Shown piece by piece: positions 53,376-62,639 of a DNA stretch of 64,000 nt. The notes under the pieces are model-generated. The model worked only from the letters and a program-made list of their open reading frames with translations. It was not told the origin of the DNA and made no database searches. The translations under genes and the position numbers were made by a program. Numbering within the stretch: the first letter of the stretch is position 1; each line of letters begins with the position of its first letter. Origin of the DNA: Telmatobacter sp. DSM 110680 (GTDB lineage: Bacteria > Acidobacteriota > Terriglobia > Terriglobales > Acidobacteriaceae); the NCBI RefSeq assembly GCF_039994875.1, contig NZ_CP121196.1:1736001-1800000 (forward strand), written 5' to 3'.

Positions 53376-54598
53376 CTCTCTTTAGGTTGGGCTTCACCGA
53401 TCGCGCGGCTGGTCTCAACTCGTGACGCCCGCAGCAGCACGGCAATTTGCTTCAGGTGAAGCTGAACCGCGTACGCACGCAGGATCTCTGCCTGCGAGAA
53501 GCTGAATCCCGTGTGGCGAACTTTTGCCATCCGCTCTTCAAGCTCGGCGATGTCCTGCTCGAGGTTCAGGTTGGGTGGCGCAACGTGAAATCGCCAGCCG
53601 TGAATGCATTTCGCAACATACTGAAAACCCGATTCGATATCAGTCACCAGTCGGCCCAGCTCTGGTTCCAGCTGCTGTGCATAGCGGTCTTCATAGCTCT
53701 CTCTGACGGCGAGCTCCAGCGCCACCAGCGCATCGAAGATCGTTCGGCCAAACTGCGCCAGCATGCCCAATCCTTCCCGCCAACCAGGACCACCCGAAGG
53801 TTCATTGCGCATCTCTTCCAGCAGCGCATTGTTACCCCGCAACATGGCGAGTGAATCTTGGCGAAGCTCTGGCAGGTTCTGCGCGGGCACCCCACGGAAT
53901 CCCTGCAGAATGCCTTCAAAGAACGCATCAAGAACGAGAAATTCCTGGGCGAGTCCATCGCGCAGACGCAGCCGCGCGCGATCGGGAAACACCAGCGTCG
54001 ATACGACGACAGCCACCAGAATCCCCAGAAACACTTCGCCCACACGGTGCAGCGCCAGCAGCCAGTGCGACCCTGTTTTCTGTACAAGCATCACAATGGA
54101 GATGGTCACACCGGCGAGCCTCGAACTGTTGCGCAGGCCAAGCAATCCGCAGAGAATGACGGCGGATAACACGGCCAGAATGTAGTTCCATGGCAAAACG
54201 CCGAACAGTGAAAACGCAAACCCAAATGCCGCGCCGATCATGGTGCCAAGAATGCGGTCCCGCGACGCGCTGATGGTGGCGCCGAAGTTCGACTGCAGTA
54301 CGATGATCGCGCTGATGGCTCCCCAGTAGCCGTCGTGCAATCCAAATCGTATTGCGATCCACCAGCAGAGTGCCGCTGAGAGAGCGGTTTTGGTTGCGTG
54401 GATCAGCAGCCGCCTGCGTTCCCAGTTCAGCAGGCCGTGATTCGCGCGGCGGTCAACCCTCAGCTTGGCTGCGAGTTCCTGCTGCGACCACGTTTTGGGG
54501 TTGGATAATCGCATCGAAGGCATTGAAGTCCAGCACTTCATTGATAGCACGCCGCGCCAGACGAGGAATCGCGACCGCGCACTCTCAGCATGTAGCAT
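53372..54598 (-). CDS. FUSC/YccS-like membrane protein
   Basis: 408 aa. About six closely packed helices (~70-215; SAALCWWIAIRFGLHDGYWGAIS, GTMIGAAFGFAFSLFGVLPW, GVTISIVMLVQ, FLGILVAVVVSTLVFP) match the FUSC/aromatic-acid-exporter domain, followed by a helical cytoplasmic tail (~230-408). Such proteins are linked to export of aromatic acids or fusaric-acid-like compounds. The start is uncertain (in-frame ATGs at residues 1, 20 and 26, none with a good ribosome site). Divergent from the dehydrogenase gene. Confidence 0.8.
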   Translation of the reverse strand: MLHAESARSRFLVWRGVLSMKCWTSMPSMRLSNPKTWSQQELAAKLRVDRRANHGLLNWERRRLLIHATKTALSAALCWWIAIRFGLHDGYWGAISAIIVLQSNFGATISASRDRILGTMIGAAFGFAFSLFGVLPWNYILAVLSAVILCGLLGLRNSSRLAGVTISIVMLVQKTGSHWLLALHRVGEVFLGILVAVVVSTLVFPDRARLRLRDGLAQEFLVLDAFFEGILQGFRGVPAQNLPELRQDSLAMLRGNNALLEEMRNEPSGGPGWREGLGMLAQFGRTIFDALVALELAVRESYEDRYAQQLEPELGRLVTDIESGFQYVAKCIHGWRFHVAPPNLNLEQDIAELEERMAKVRHTGFSFSQAEILRAYAVQLHLKQIAVLLRASRVETSRAIGEAQPKES

Positions 54599-54637
54599 AG
54601 AGGCAGAACTGCGAACCTCTGCGCATTAAGTTTATCT

Positions 54638-55609
54638 ATGCTTCGCGTCGGATACTCCGAAAACCTGTCTGCTGACCTGCTCGCCGATTTCCCCACGGGA
54701 ATCGAGCTTATTCGTTTGCCTCGCGATCTGGATCACGATGTTGACATCGAAGTGTGGATTCCGGATCCGTATCCGACGAGAAACACGCAGATCGTTCCGC
54801 ATTTGCGGGGCGTAAAACTGGTGCTATCGCTCATGGCGGGAACAGAGTGGATTCCCGCGGCGGTGGGACCCCACGTCACAATCTGCAATGCGCGCGGCGC
54901 GCACAATATCCCGACGGCTGAGTGGACACTATCGGCAATCCTGACCATGTTGAAGCACTTTCCTCTGTTCCTTGACGTTCAGCGATCGGGAGAATGGAAG
55001 CGCCGCTTCGAAGCCAGCGCGGAATATGCGGCAACCAGCGGCGATGCCCGAGCACATTACCCGCCCGTGATGCTCGAAGAACTGACCGGGAAATCCGTCC
55101 TGCTGGTCGGCTATGGTTCCATCGGCAAAGAGATCGAGCGGATGCTCAGCCCTTTCAATGTTGAATTGACGCGGCTGGCTCGGACGGCGCGCATGAATCC
55201 CACAGTGCATGGTGTGGAAGAACTGGATGCCTTGCTGCCAAAGGCCCAGATCGTGGTGCTGATTCTCCCCGCGACAGCCGAAACGCAATGGCTTATCGAC
55301 GCACACCAGTTTTCGCTCATGCAGCAGGGAACTCTGCTCGTCAATGCAGCCAGGGGGCCGATTGTGAATACGGACGCCTTGGTTGACGCACTGCATAGCG
55401 GCAAAATACGTGCGGCGCTCGATGTCACGGATCCTGAACCGCTACCGGTGGGACACCCATTGTGGAAGTGCCCGAACCTTCTGGTCTCCCCGCACGTCGG
55501 CGCATCAAGTCCGCAGTTCGCGCCTCGCGCGTTGAAGACAGCCGCCGATGAATTGCGGCGCTATATGGCGGGTGAACCGCTGCTCAACGTGGTGCAAGCC
55601 GCAGTCTGA
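54638..55609 (+). CDS. D-2-hydroxyacid dehydrogenase family protein
   Basis: 323 aa. Rossmann NAD-binding motif VLLVGYGSIGKEIERML, catalytic Arg in NAARGPIVNTDALVDAL, Glu in DVTDPEPLPVGHP, and His in SPHVGASS. Fits GhrA/SerA-type enzymes reducing 2-keto acids to D-2-hydroxyacids. Its 3' end overlaps the convergent transporter by 49 nt. Substrate unknown. Confidence 0.9.
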   Translation: MLRVGYSENLSADLLADFPTGIELIRLPRDLDHDVDIEVWIPDPYPTRNTQIVPHLRGVKLVLSLMAGTEWIPAAVGPHVTICNARGAHNIPTAEWTLSAILTMLKHFPLFLDVQRSGEWKRRFEASAEYAATSGDARAHYPPVMLEELTGKSVLLVGYGSIGKEIERMLSPFNVELTRLARTARMNPTVHGVEELDALLPKAQIVVLILPATAETQWLIDAHQFSLMQQGTLLVNAARGPIVNTDALVDALHSGKIRAALDVTDPEPLPVGHPLWKCPNLLVSPHVGASSPQFAPRALKTAADELRRYMAGEPLLNVVQAAV

Positions 55610-56196
55610 ACTTCACGCGCAGCACGTTTCCAGTCGCGGAGGCCGAGAACAGCAAGGCCAACAAGTCCCGCATACAAAACTGCTGTCAGCCACAGGTCCT
55701 TGTACATGTACTCGCCGATATAGACGAGATTGACGACAATCCAGAGCCACCAGTTGGCGATATGTTTGCGCGCCTGCCACCAGCTTCCCACCAGGCTGAA
55801 ACTGGTGAGTGTGGCGTCGAGATAAGGCAGTGCGGCATGCAGTCGCTTAGCCAGTTCACCCAAAACAAAGCTGCCCGCGATCCCCGCAAGTAGCGCGATC
55901 ACCAGACTCGACCATGCCAACGGAACGACGCGCACCTCGCCTTCTTCTCGCACGCCGCGCCACCAGTGCCACCACCCATAGAGAGTGAAGGCAATGAAGA
56001 ATATCTGCAGCAGCGCGTCGGATAACAAACGCGCGCGATAGAAGACAACGAGATAGAGTACGTCCGCAGCAAGCACCACGGGCCAGCAGATCAACAGCCG
56101 CTTCGTGGTGAGCCAGATGCCCAGAGCGGTGGTAACGAAGCCTGCAAGTTCCACCCAGTTTGTGGCGAGATAGTGGGCAATGGCCGCGAACGTCAT
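55561..56196 (-). CDS. PnuC-family transporter, probably thiamine-specific (PnuT)
   Basis: The start at 56196 overlaps the kinase stop by 4 nt (ATGA). 211 aa with seven to eight helices and the family signature SWWQARKHIANWWLWIVVNLVYIGEYMYK split over a loop, where the Trp/Asn residues line the vitamin site. PnuC members import nicotinamide riboside; PnuT members import thiamine. The TPP riboswitch and TonB receptor at the head of the operon favour thiamine (inference from context). The 3' end overlaps the convergent dehydrogenase by 49 nt. Confidence 0.85.
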   Translation of the reverse strand: MTFAAIAHYLATNWVELAGFVTTALGIWLTTKRLLICWPVVLAADVLYLVVFYRARLLSDALLQIFFIAFTLYGWWHWWRGVREEGEVRVVPLAWSSLVIALLAGIAGSFVLGELAKRLHAALPYLDATLTSFSLVGSWWQARKHIANWWLWIVVNLVYIGEYMYKDLWLTAVLYAGLVGLAVLGLRDWKRAAREVQTAACTTLSSGSPAI

Positions 56197-57371
56197 GCGC
56201 GCACCGCCAACCGTTCGCGCGATTCCGCCCATTGGCGCAGAGGTTCCAGAATTTTCCTGCGTCCAGGTCCGCTGAACCATCGCGCGTGGCCAACCAGGTA
56301 ATCACGCGACGCTATGCGAGCCTTCTCCGCTGAATACAATACCCCGACAAAATAGTCCGCTTCGGTAAGCGCAAATTCCGCATGACACAGCGCAAGCATC
56401 GGGACCAGCGCGTGGGCCTCCGCCCGGCTGAGCGGTCTCACTCCCTCGTAGCCTTCCAGTAGTGCCCACAGATCGTCAAGGTGCACCGAAACATCTTCGC
56501 CACCATTTGTATCGCGCATGAGCACCAGCCAATCCACAACATTGCGCTCGATAGCCTGGGTGAGGTCGTAGACAGCAGCGGTGCGATCAACCAGTCCAAA
56601 ATCGATGACCGATACGGCTTGCGCCCGACGACTTTTATCACTCCAGAAGAAATTTGAAGCGTGCAGATCATTATGAGTCCACAGCGGTTGAAGCGATACC
56701 AGCAGAGGTTTCAATTCTTCGTGAAATGGCTGCAATAGAGTGAGCGCCTCTTCGAAATCCCGTCGCGTCCACTCATCCTCAACTAACGCGGGACGTGCGG
56801 ACGCGTAAGTTTCAAATGCCTTCAAAGGATCGTCAGACGCAAAGATGGTAAAGCTCGCTACCAGCGGCCGCGGTTTCCTTCTTGGCGCATTGTAACTTCC
56901 AGCGGCAACGTGAAGTCGCGCAAGCATCTCGCCCGCCGACCGAGCGTGATCAACGGATCGGAATGGCGTCCAGGAAATCGCATCTTCATACGAATCGATC
57001 CCATTGGGGATATCGTGCACCTCGTATGTCCAATCGCCGATTTCAACTGCAGTTTCTTCAGTGTCGGCGGTAAAAACGCGTGGAACCTCCACGCCATTCT
57101 TCCGCAAGTGCTTCATAAACCGGTGCTCTTCCATGAGCCCTTCAACATCGCGCACCGACCGCGCATGTCGCTTAACAAAAACATTTCCACGACTTGTTCT
57201 AACCACACTCGCTGCGGAAAACGGTCGCGGGCTGGCTGACAGAATCTCGACCGGCTCGCTAACCTCCGGCATCTTCGCAAGTACGGCTCGCACCTCGCTC
57301 AATGTCAACGGTGGCCAGTCCGGCTCAACCAGCGATCCATCCAACCCGTGCGCTTTTGTCGATTCGTTCAA
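56193..57371 (-). CDS. Aminoglycoside-phosphotransferase-fold kinase, probable thiamine kinase
   Basis: The start is TTG at 57371 with AAGGA close upstream. 392 aa. Kinase motifs: N-terminal VVRTSRGNVFVKRHAR (ATP Lys), catalytic loop WTHNDLHASNFFW (Asp-Asn) and metal-binding Asp in VIDFGLVDR. The APH fold includes ThiK, homoserine and choline kinases. Its place between a TPP-riboswitch-controlled receptor and a PnuT-like permease suggests phosphorylation of imported thiamine, trapping it in the cell. Gap to the TonB gene 27 nt. Confidence 0.85.
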   Translation of the reverse strand: MNESTKAHGLDGSLVEPDWPPLTLSEVRAVLAKMPEVSEPVEILSASPRPFSAASVVRTSRGNVFVKRHARSVRDVEGLMEEHRFMKHLRKNGVEVPRVFTADTEETAVEIGDWTYEVHDIPNGIDSYEDAISWTPFRSVDHARSAGEMLARLHVAAGSYNAPRRKPRPLVASFTIFASDDPLKAFETYASARPALVEDEWTRRDFEEALTLLQPFHEELKPLLVSLQPLWTHNDLHASNFFWSDKSRRAQAVSVIDFGLVDRTAAVYDLTQAIERNVVDWLVLMRDTNGGEDVSVHLDDLWALLEGYEGVRPLSRAEAHALVPMLALCHAEFALTEADYFVGVLYSAEKARIASRDYLVGHARWFSGPGRRKILEPLRQWAESRERLAVRA

Positions 57372-57398
57372 AACACTTCCTTACCGCAGGAGCAATTG

Positions 57399-59672
57399 CT
57401 AAAACGAGTAGTGCGCTGAGAGCCGTACGGTCGTCGGCGCACCCTGATGGATGAACGTATCTCCGTAGCTCGCTCCCGTGTCCTTCCAGTACCGTTTGTC
57501 GAGAATATTATCGGCGTACATGTGCAGTGTGATGCGGCCCTTTTCGCCGCCCGGCGTGTAGCGCGCCCCAAGATTGAAGATGTTGTAGCCACCTACGCTA
57601 ACAACGTCGTCGCGGGTCGCCTCTTTGCGGCTGGTGTAACTCCAGCCCGGCATCAGGTGCAGACCGCGCGCGTGCGCCACCAGCAGATCGGCAAATAGAT
57701 TTGTATGAAATCGCGGTACGTTGATGACCTGCTTGTCGTCGAACGACGGCGTTCCGGTGCCAGTTGAGACAGCGCGCATCGCTGTTCCCGAGGCGCTTAG
57801 CTGAATCCAGTTCGCTGCTTTGCCTTGCGCATTCATCTCGATTCCTTCATGCGTTTCATGACCATCCGATTCGAAGCATTGATCGCCCGCGCTTCCTGTA
57901 GGACAAAATGCGTCGGCACCATCGATCACCCTCGGATAGAAAAACGGCTGTCGCATTCGGAAGAGCGCCGCAGTCAGCAGAATGCCGCGCTCATATTTCG
58001 CGCCGACCTCCGCCTGCCGCGTCATAAAGGGAGTCAGGAACGCGCTTGTGTTATCGACCCACCACGGAGCCTGCGGCCCCAGCGAAAGCAGGGTGCCGTA
58101 ATTGCCGTAGAGCGTGAGGCTCTCAACCGGCGAGTATGTGGCTGCATACTGCGGTAGCCACAGCGACCTCGCCGCGGTGTAGTTGAAGTCGGTCACCCGC
58201 ACGAAACGCCCACCCGCCTGCAGCACGACATGACCGGGAAGATGTGCTCGCTCCTGCACGATGCCGGCACTTTGGTGGTTGTAGTCGGCAAGTGCCGAAG
58301 CTCCCGCCTGCGCATCATCCGGCGCGTAAACGATATTCGGTTGATAGACGTTCTCCACGCCGAGCGGCTGGTAAACAATGCTCGACGATAGATCGACCGA
58401 GCGATGAAATAATGAGCCACCCCCCGCCACATCGTGGCTTATTTTGCCGGTGCTGAAATGGCCCTGCAGCAAAGCCTCGCCGATCGCATCGATCCGCAAT
58501 TCGCCAGGACTGCGATAGTCATAAATCTCGTAGCTGCCGTCGGGGCAGAAAAAATAATAGGGCGAATCAGGGCAGAGAGAATTCCCGTCCGCATCCAGCG
58601 CCGGCCCATACGGCCATATCACGTTGTCGTCAACAAGCGAGTGACTATAAGAACCACCGAGATGAAGATTCCAATTCGCGGCAAGTCTGCGTTCAAGCCG
58701 CGCCCCGGCGTTCAACGTATCAAAAGTATTCGGCTTCGACCACGGCTGAAAGCCAAGCATGACGGAGGGATACACAGGCGACGGCACCGTTGTCCCGCCC
58801 AGCAATTGATAACCTGCCTCGGAACGGCCCACCTTGTGCTGATATTCAAAGTCGGTCATTAGTTGCGTCACTGATCCTAGTTGCCATCTTCCGTTCGCCG
58901 CGCCCATACCGCGCCATCCGTTCGCCCCCTCCACGTAGGTGTGGATGTCTTCTCCGGCAGCAGTGATCAAAAGACCCGAGCCGCCATGAAATCCACGCGC
59001 GACAAACTGCACCGCGCCATACGAAGTTCCACGGTGGTCGGTCTCAATATCCAGCGTAGGCCGCTCGCCTGCATACGGTTCTTTAGTTGCGTAATCGATA
59101 ACGCCCCCCGCAGAAGCAATCCCGCTTTCGAGCCCCGCGATCCCTTTGATAAATTCAACCCGCTGCTTGTTTTCAAGCGCAACATCCTGCTCGCCGGCGA
59201 TTGTCATCCCGTTAATCTGCATCCCCGTCGCCAGGTCGATCGGGAATCCGCGAATCTCGTAATCACCGTAGTAGCCCACGGGCGCATAGTCTTCCCCAAT
59301 AGACGCATCGTTCTTTACGACATCGGATAATACACGCGCGATCTGGTCGCTCATCAACCCGCTGGTTATGGCGAGGACAGAAAGCGGCGTCTCCCGGACG
59401 GGTAGGTTGTCGAGACCTGCCGACGTTGAAGCATCCGAGAGATAGTCGTCTTTCACTTCGCCGTGCACGACAACAGTGGTTGTGACGCGATCGAGTTTTT
59501 GCTGAGATGAAACTTGCGGAGCCGGCGCGTTTGGCGTCTGTGCATCCGCCGGCGCAGACGTTGTGCTCTGACCCCAGCCAAAGGAACCTGCCGTAGCAAG
59601 TAAGCTCACGATGATCCACCGCAGACTACTCCGGCGGCGCAATCGTCGCAGATGAGATTGAAGCGCACGCAT
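57399..59672 (-). CDS. TonB-dependent outer-membrane receptor, probable thiamine uptake (OMR type)
   Basis: 757 aa. A signal peptide (IIVSLLATAGSFGWGQS) is followed by a plug domain (~75-190; PVRETPLSVLAITSGL, EVRGFPIDLATGMQINGM-like region) and a 22-strand barrel ending in the terminal Phe (LSAHYSF) needed for outer-membrane insertion. Expression is governed by the TPP riboswitch at 59741-59823, so thiamine or a precursor is the likely cargo. First gene of the run receptor-kinase-permease. Confidence 0.92.
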   Translation of the reverse strand: MRALQSHLRRLRRRSSLRWIIVSLLATAGSFGWGQSTTSAPADAQTPNAPAPQVSSQQKLDRVTTTVVVHGEVKDDYLSDASTSAGLDNLPVRETPLSVLAITSGLMSDQIARVLSDVVKNDASIGEDYAPVGYYGDYEIRGFPIDLATGMQINGMTIAGEQDVALENKQRVEFIKGIAGLESGIASAGGVIDYATKEPYAGERPTLDIETDHRGTSYGAVQFVARGFHGGSGLLITAAGEDIHTYVEGANGWRGMGAANGRWQLGSVTQLMTDFEYQHKVGRSEAGYQLLGGTTVPSPVYPSVMLGFQPWSKPNTFDTLNAGARLERRLAANWNLHLGGSYSHSLVDDNVIWPYGPALDADGNSLCPDSPYYFFCPDGSYEIYDYRSPGELRIDAIGEALLQGHFSTGKISHDVAGGGSLFHRSVDLSSSIVYQPLGVENVYQPNIVYAPDDAQAGASALADYNHQSAGIVQERAHLPGHVVLQAGGRFVRVTDFNYTAARSLWLPQYAATYSPVESLTLYGNYGTLLSLGPQAPWWVDNTSAFLTPFMTRQAEVGAKYERGILLTAALFRMRQPFFYPRVIDGADAFCPTGSAGDQCFESDGHETHEGIEMNAQGKAANWIQLSASGTAMRAVSTGTGTPSFDDKQVINVPRFHTNLFADLLVAHARGLHLMPGWSYTSRKEATRDDVVSVGGYNIFNLGARYTPGGEKGRITLHMYADNILDKRYWKDTGASYGDTFIHQGAPTTVRLSAHYSF

Positions 59673-59673
59673 G

Positions 59674-59700
59674 CCTTGTTCCCGCTTTCAAGAAACAAGG
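59674..59700 (-). promoter_or_regulatory. Start-codon hairpin: expression platform of the TPP riboswitch
   Basis: In the minus-strand RNA, CCTTGTT (complement of 59694-59700) pairs with AACAAGG (complement of 59674-59680), one base before the receptor ATG, with GCGGGA inside the loop region. No T-run follows, so control of ribosome access rather than termination is likely. Confidence 0.5.
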
Positions 59701-59740
59701 GCGTCTGTGCTGGAAGAGGAAGGACTGGGCCAAACTGGCT

Positions 59741-59823
59741 TCGAAAGCTTCCCACGCCGGCATTATCCGGATCGGGTTCGAGGGTATCTTCTCAGCCCCA
59801 CTTTGTGGAGCACCCCTGTTTCA
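59741..59823 (-). ncRNA. TPP riboswitch (THI element)
   Basis: On the minus strand all conserved blocks occur in order and spacing: GGGGTGC, GGCTGAGA, ATACCC, GAACCCGATCCGGATAA, TGCCGGCG and GTGGGAA, with helix P3 (TCCAC/GTGGG). These form the thiamine-pyrophosphate pocket (CUGAGA and GGAUAA loops). High TPP would shut off the downstream receptor, kinase and permease. Confidence 0.97.
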
Positions 59824-59958
59824 ATAACTAGATTGAAACACCGTTCGCGACCAGAATGCAAATCCCGCGTTCCTGATCGTGTGACCAAACCGTAGTTTTG
59901 CAGGTTACTTCGAATGTCCTCTACAGCCGTGCTGTGAAAGGGCGGCCAACCGAATCGT

Positions 59959-61194
59959 TTAATCCGCGTTTTCGGGAAGGGGAACGATCGGTTGAAGCGC
60001 AGTGTCCGGACGCCCTCGCCAGCGGAACAGCATCCACGCAAGCGTCAGGCATGCCACAATGCTGACGCCAGCGTCCGTGACAATACTGCCGGTCAAGCCC
60101 ATCCAGTCATATCCTTTCCCATCGATGAGCTGCATGTAAGTGATGGGCATGTTGCTGGCAGCCAGCAGAACGGTAAAAAGCGTAGCAGCGAAGGGATTGT
60201 CGGGACCGATAACTTCAAAGGCGATCCCATTCCCAGTGGCAAAAGCGAGCGCTTGAAACAAATTTTCGCCGGTGATCGCGACGCCAAAGCTCCACGGCTG
60301 ACGCGGTAGAGTCAGAAGACTCAGCGTAAAGATGGCTCCTACGATGCCGATGGCAAGATAAACGGGACGAAGAGGGAATCGACGCGCTAGCGGAAACAGC
60401 AGAAAGCTCCCCGCAATACCTGCTAGTGAAGATCCAACTCCTGCGAACAAACTGACGGTGCGGTCGTTAGCAGAGAAGTCAGCGCCCGTTCCTCCCAGAA
60501 CGTTCGTAAGCGCAAAAGACGCTGCGGGAAAAAGAAAGAGTGCCAACGCCATCAGGACGCTTCTCTGCTTCAGCAGCGACACCAACTCGCGATTGAATCG
60601 TCCAAAGCTCTCCCGTGCCGGTCTGCGACGCGCCGGAGGCGACGGGATCACAAGAAAGAGAAGCATCGGCACAAGAACTGCGCTGCCCATCAGCATTCCA
60701 GCCAACGCCGGCGCAAGCCGGCTGACCAGTTGACCGGCGAGAATCATCATCAGCCCGCCTGCGCCGAGGTTCGAGACCGCGAACCATACGCCGAGCCGTC
60801 CGTCCTCTTTCTTGTCGACGAGGCTGCCCATCCATCCTCCTACCGAACCCTGGTAGAGCATGGCCGCGGCGAAGCCGGGCAGCATGACCGCTTCAACCAG
60901 GCCGGGTCGGTCAGGATGCGCCACGGTGACGGCGATAGCGACTGCGGTGAGCGATCCGAAGATTACCGCGTAAGTCCGGCGGCTCAACCACGCATCCAGC
61001 ATCGGAGAGACAGCAAAGATCCAGAAGCCGGGCGAAAGAATTGCAGCAGCAATGGCGGCAACGTGTCCCGCGGGAATGCCGTGGGCAGCAAGAAGCTCAG
61101 GAATGACAACGGCGCAAAAACCGCCCGTGAGCCCGAACGGCGCGTTGGTCAGACCCATCAGCCACGTTGGCGGCAGCCGCCGCGCATTCTCCAT
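59959..61194 (-). CDS. MFS transporter (AmpG/SLC45-like group)
   Basis: 411 aa with about twelve helices. The opening LPPTWLMGLTNAPFGLTGGF and loops rich in Arg fit the major facilitator superfamily; weak resemblance to AmpG-type permeases. It lies upstream of the TPP riboswitch on the same strand with a ~135-nt gap and is not controlled by it. Substrate cannot be told. Proton-coupled transport is the family norm. Confidence 0.85.
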   Translation of the reverse strand: MENARRLPPTWLMGLTNAPFGLTGGFCAVVIPELLAAHGIPAGHVAAIAAAILSPGFWIFAVSPMLDAWLSRRTYAVIFGSLTAVAIAVTVAHPDRPGLVEAVMLPGFAAAMLYQGSVGGWMGSLVDKKEDGRLGVWFAVSNLGAGGLMMILAGQLVSRLAPALAGMLMGSAVLVPMLLFLVIPSPPARRRPARESFGRFNRELVSLLKQRSVLMALALFLFPAASFALTNVLGGTGADFSANDRTVSLFAGVGSSLAGIAGSFLLFPLARRFPLRPVYLAIGIVGAIFTLSLLTLPRQPWSFGVAITGENLFQALAFATGNGIAFEVIGPDNPFAATLFTVLLAASNMPITYMQLIDGKGYDWMGLTGSIVTDAGVSIVACLTLAWMLFRWRGRPDTALQPIVPLPENAD

Positions 61195-61750
61195 GCAACA
61201 GACCTCGTGAGAGCCAGGCGATTGTTCTTGAAGGCGGAAGACCCAGTGTTGATTGTTTTACAGGACGACAGGGATTCTGAAAAGCCGCATTGTGAGTAGG
61301 ATCACGTTCTATCTTGTAGTTCTGATTGTTCCTATAGGCGAATTCTCACTACGAGTAAGTCAGAAGAAATGAACATCTGCAACTTACTCGGAGCATATCT
61401 ATCGAAGTAGTTCCGCAAGTTATCCAGCTCAAATTTCAATTTTGAGTTGGAATTAGATACTGCACCGCAGAAATCTATTATGAATGCACCATGAATGGTG
61501 ATATCCACAGAAAGCAATGGGGTTTTGCACTTGCATCCACAGATCGAACAGGCCTACTGTCTCTAACTAGCTGGTGACTCTGTAGCTGATTGGAACAGCA
61601 ACTCCGGCCTGGTGAAAAGCGTAAGTACCGGTTTTGGTTTTAAGGTTCGCGGTCGGCAGCAATGTCGATAGTGAGTTGAAAGGTCAAGATTGAGAGTGCG
61701 CCGGAACCCAGATCAGGAATGTTGTGACCTGAATGGAACCCGAAGATTCA
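61195..61750. other. Intergenic leader region before the hairpin array
   Basis: About 560 nt with no credible gene. It is AT-rich from 61300 to 61510, with small palindromes such as CACCATGAATGGTG near 61490, then shifts to GC-richer sequence. The promoter of the array RNA should lie here, but I could not fix one. Confidence 0.5.
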
Positions 61751-61820
61751 TCCGCAGCGCAAGCTGAGGATGCAAAGTTCGATCCAGCCAGGGAGACATC
61801 ATCGACTCAGCCGTAGATGC

Positions 61821-62480
61821 GGAAACGGGGTAACCCGAGGAAGCAGATACGGGTCAGCCGAGGAACCAAGGTTCGGGGTAACTCGAAACGCGGTGAATCG
61901 GCGAACGGTGAGAGACCCAAGATTTAGGGCAACCTGGAAATTGGTCAATTGCCGTAGCCAAGGAAGAAGACCCGGGGCAACTCGGAGCTTCAACCAAGGC
62001 AAACCGATGGGTGCGTGATCCGGGGTAACTCGGATATCCATCAGTCGGTACCGGAGGATTCGAAGTGCGGGGCAACCTTCACGACGAATCGTCGGCGATA
62101 CCGAAAGGCTGATTCTCGGGGCGACTTGAGGACTGGCAGCTCGGCACCGCCGAAAGATGCGATCATCGGGGCGACTTGATGAGCCATCGCCGGTAAAGCC
62201 GGAGATGCAGGACGAGGGGAAACCCAAGTCCTACATCGGGGGCGAGGCAGGAGGAAGCAGGCCACGGGGCAACCCGGAACCTGGCTGAAACCAGCAGCGC
62301 CGAAGGCATGAGAGGTTCGGGGCAACTCGAGCATCCATCGCCGGCACAGCCGAAGGACCGAAGCCAAGGGGCAACCCAAGGATTCGGACGCCGGCTCAGG
62401 AGAAAGGGAGCGCGGAAGGGGCAACCCGGAAACGCCGCCCGGTCTGAGCGGGAAGATGCAGGAAGCGGGGCAACTCGCAG
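61821..62480 (+). ncRNA. Tandem array of 14 GNRA-tetraloop hairpins (~49-nt period), putative structured RNA
   Basis: Tetraloops (GTAA, GCAA, GCGA or GAAA) start at 61830, 61878, 61929, 61977, 62025, 62072, 62121, 62171, 62219, 62269, 62322, 62371, 62421 and 62470; gaps are 47-53 nt, mean 49.2. Most stems are 4-8 bp and change in sequence while keeping pairing, e.g. ATCCGGG/CTCGGAT (62018-62035), TCATCGGG/CTTGATGA (62163-62182), GCGGG/CTCGC (62465-62478). Pairing often uses G-U read on the plus strand, so the RNA is the plus-strand transcript. A second small hairpin (CCGG- or CGGC-type, e.g. CATC-G-CCGG loop CCGG-A-GATG at 62185-62207) recurs in many units. Units 6, 9, 12 and 13 have weaker or short stems. 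Repeats are not identical, so this is not a CRISPR array. Function unknown. Confidence 0.8.
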
Positions 62481-62537
62481 CCTCATCAACAGGCCGATAG
62501 AGACGATGTTTGATCCATTGAGCTAAAAGATCATCCG

Positions 62538-62573
62538 GAAAACGCCGGAGGCCGCAAGGTCTCCGGCGTTTTC
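62538..62573 (+). terminator. Strong bidirectional intrinsic terminator after the array
   Basis: GAAAACGCCGGAG (62538-62550) pairs perfectly with CTCCGGCGTTTTC (62561-62573) over 13 bp; the inner GCCGCAAGGT can itself close as CC-GCAA-GG. A and T runs at both edges make it work both ways, ending the array RNA and the convergent isochorismatase-like gene. Confidence 0.85.
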
Positions 62574-62639
62574 AATTTCAGGGGCGAAATGGTGGATGCC
62601 CTTACGCGTTGAGCCGATCTGCTCCAAAATAATCCTGAG

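Noticed and set aside
61799..62424. Open frames on both strands inside the hairpin array, up to 142 aa
   Set aside because: No ribosome sites, repetitive Arg/Pro/Ser composition set by the repeat, and no similarity to known folds. Long frames are expected from GC-rich repeats.
61821..62480. CRISPR array
   Set aside because: Unit period is about 49 nt but no unit is conserved beyond the tetraloop and closing pairs. There are no identical repeats or unique spacers and no cas genes nearby.
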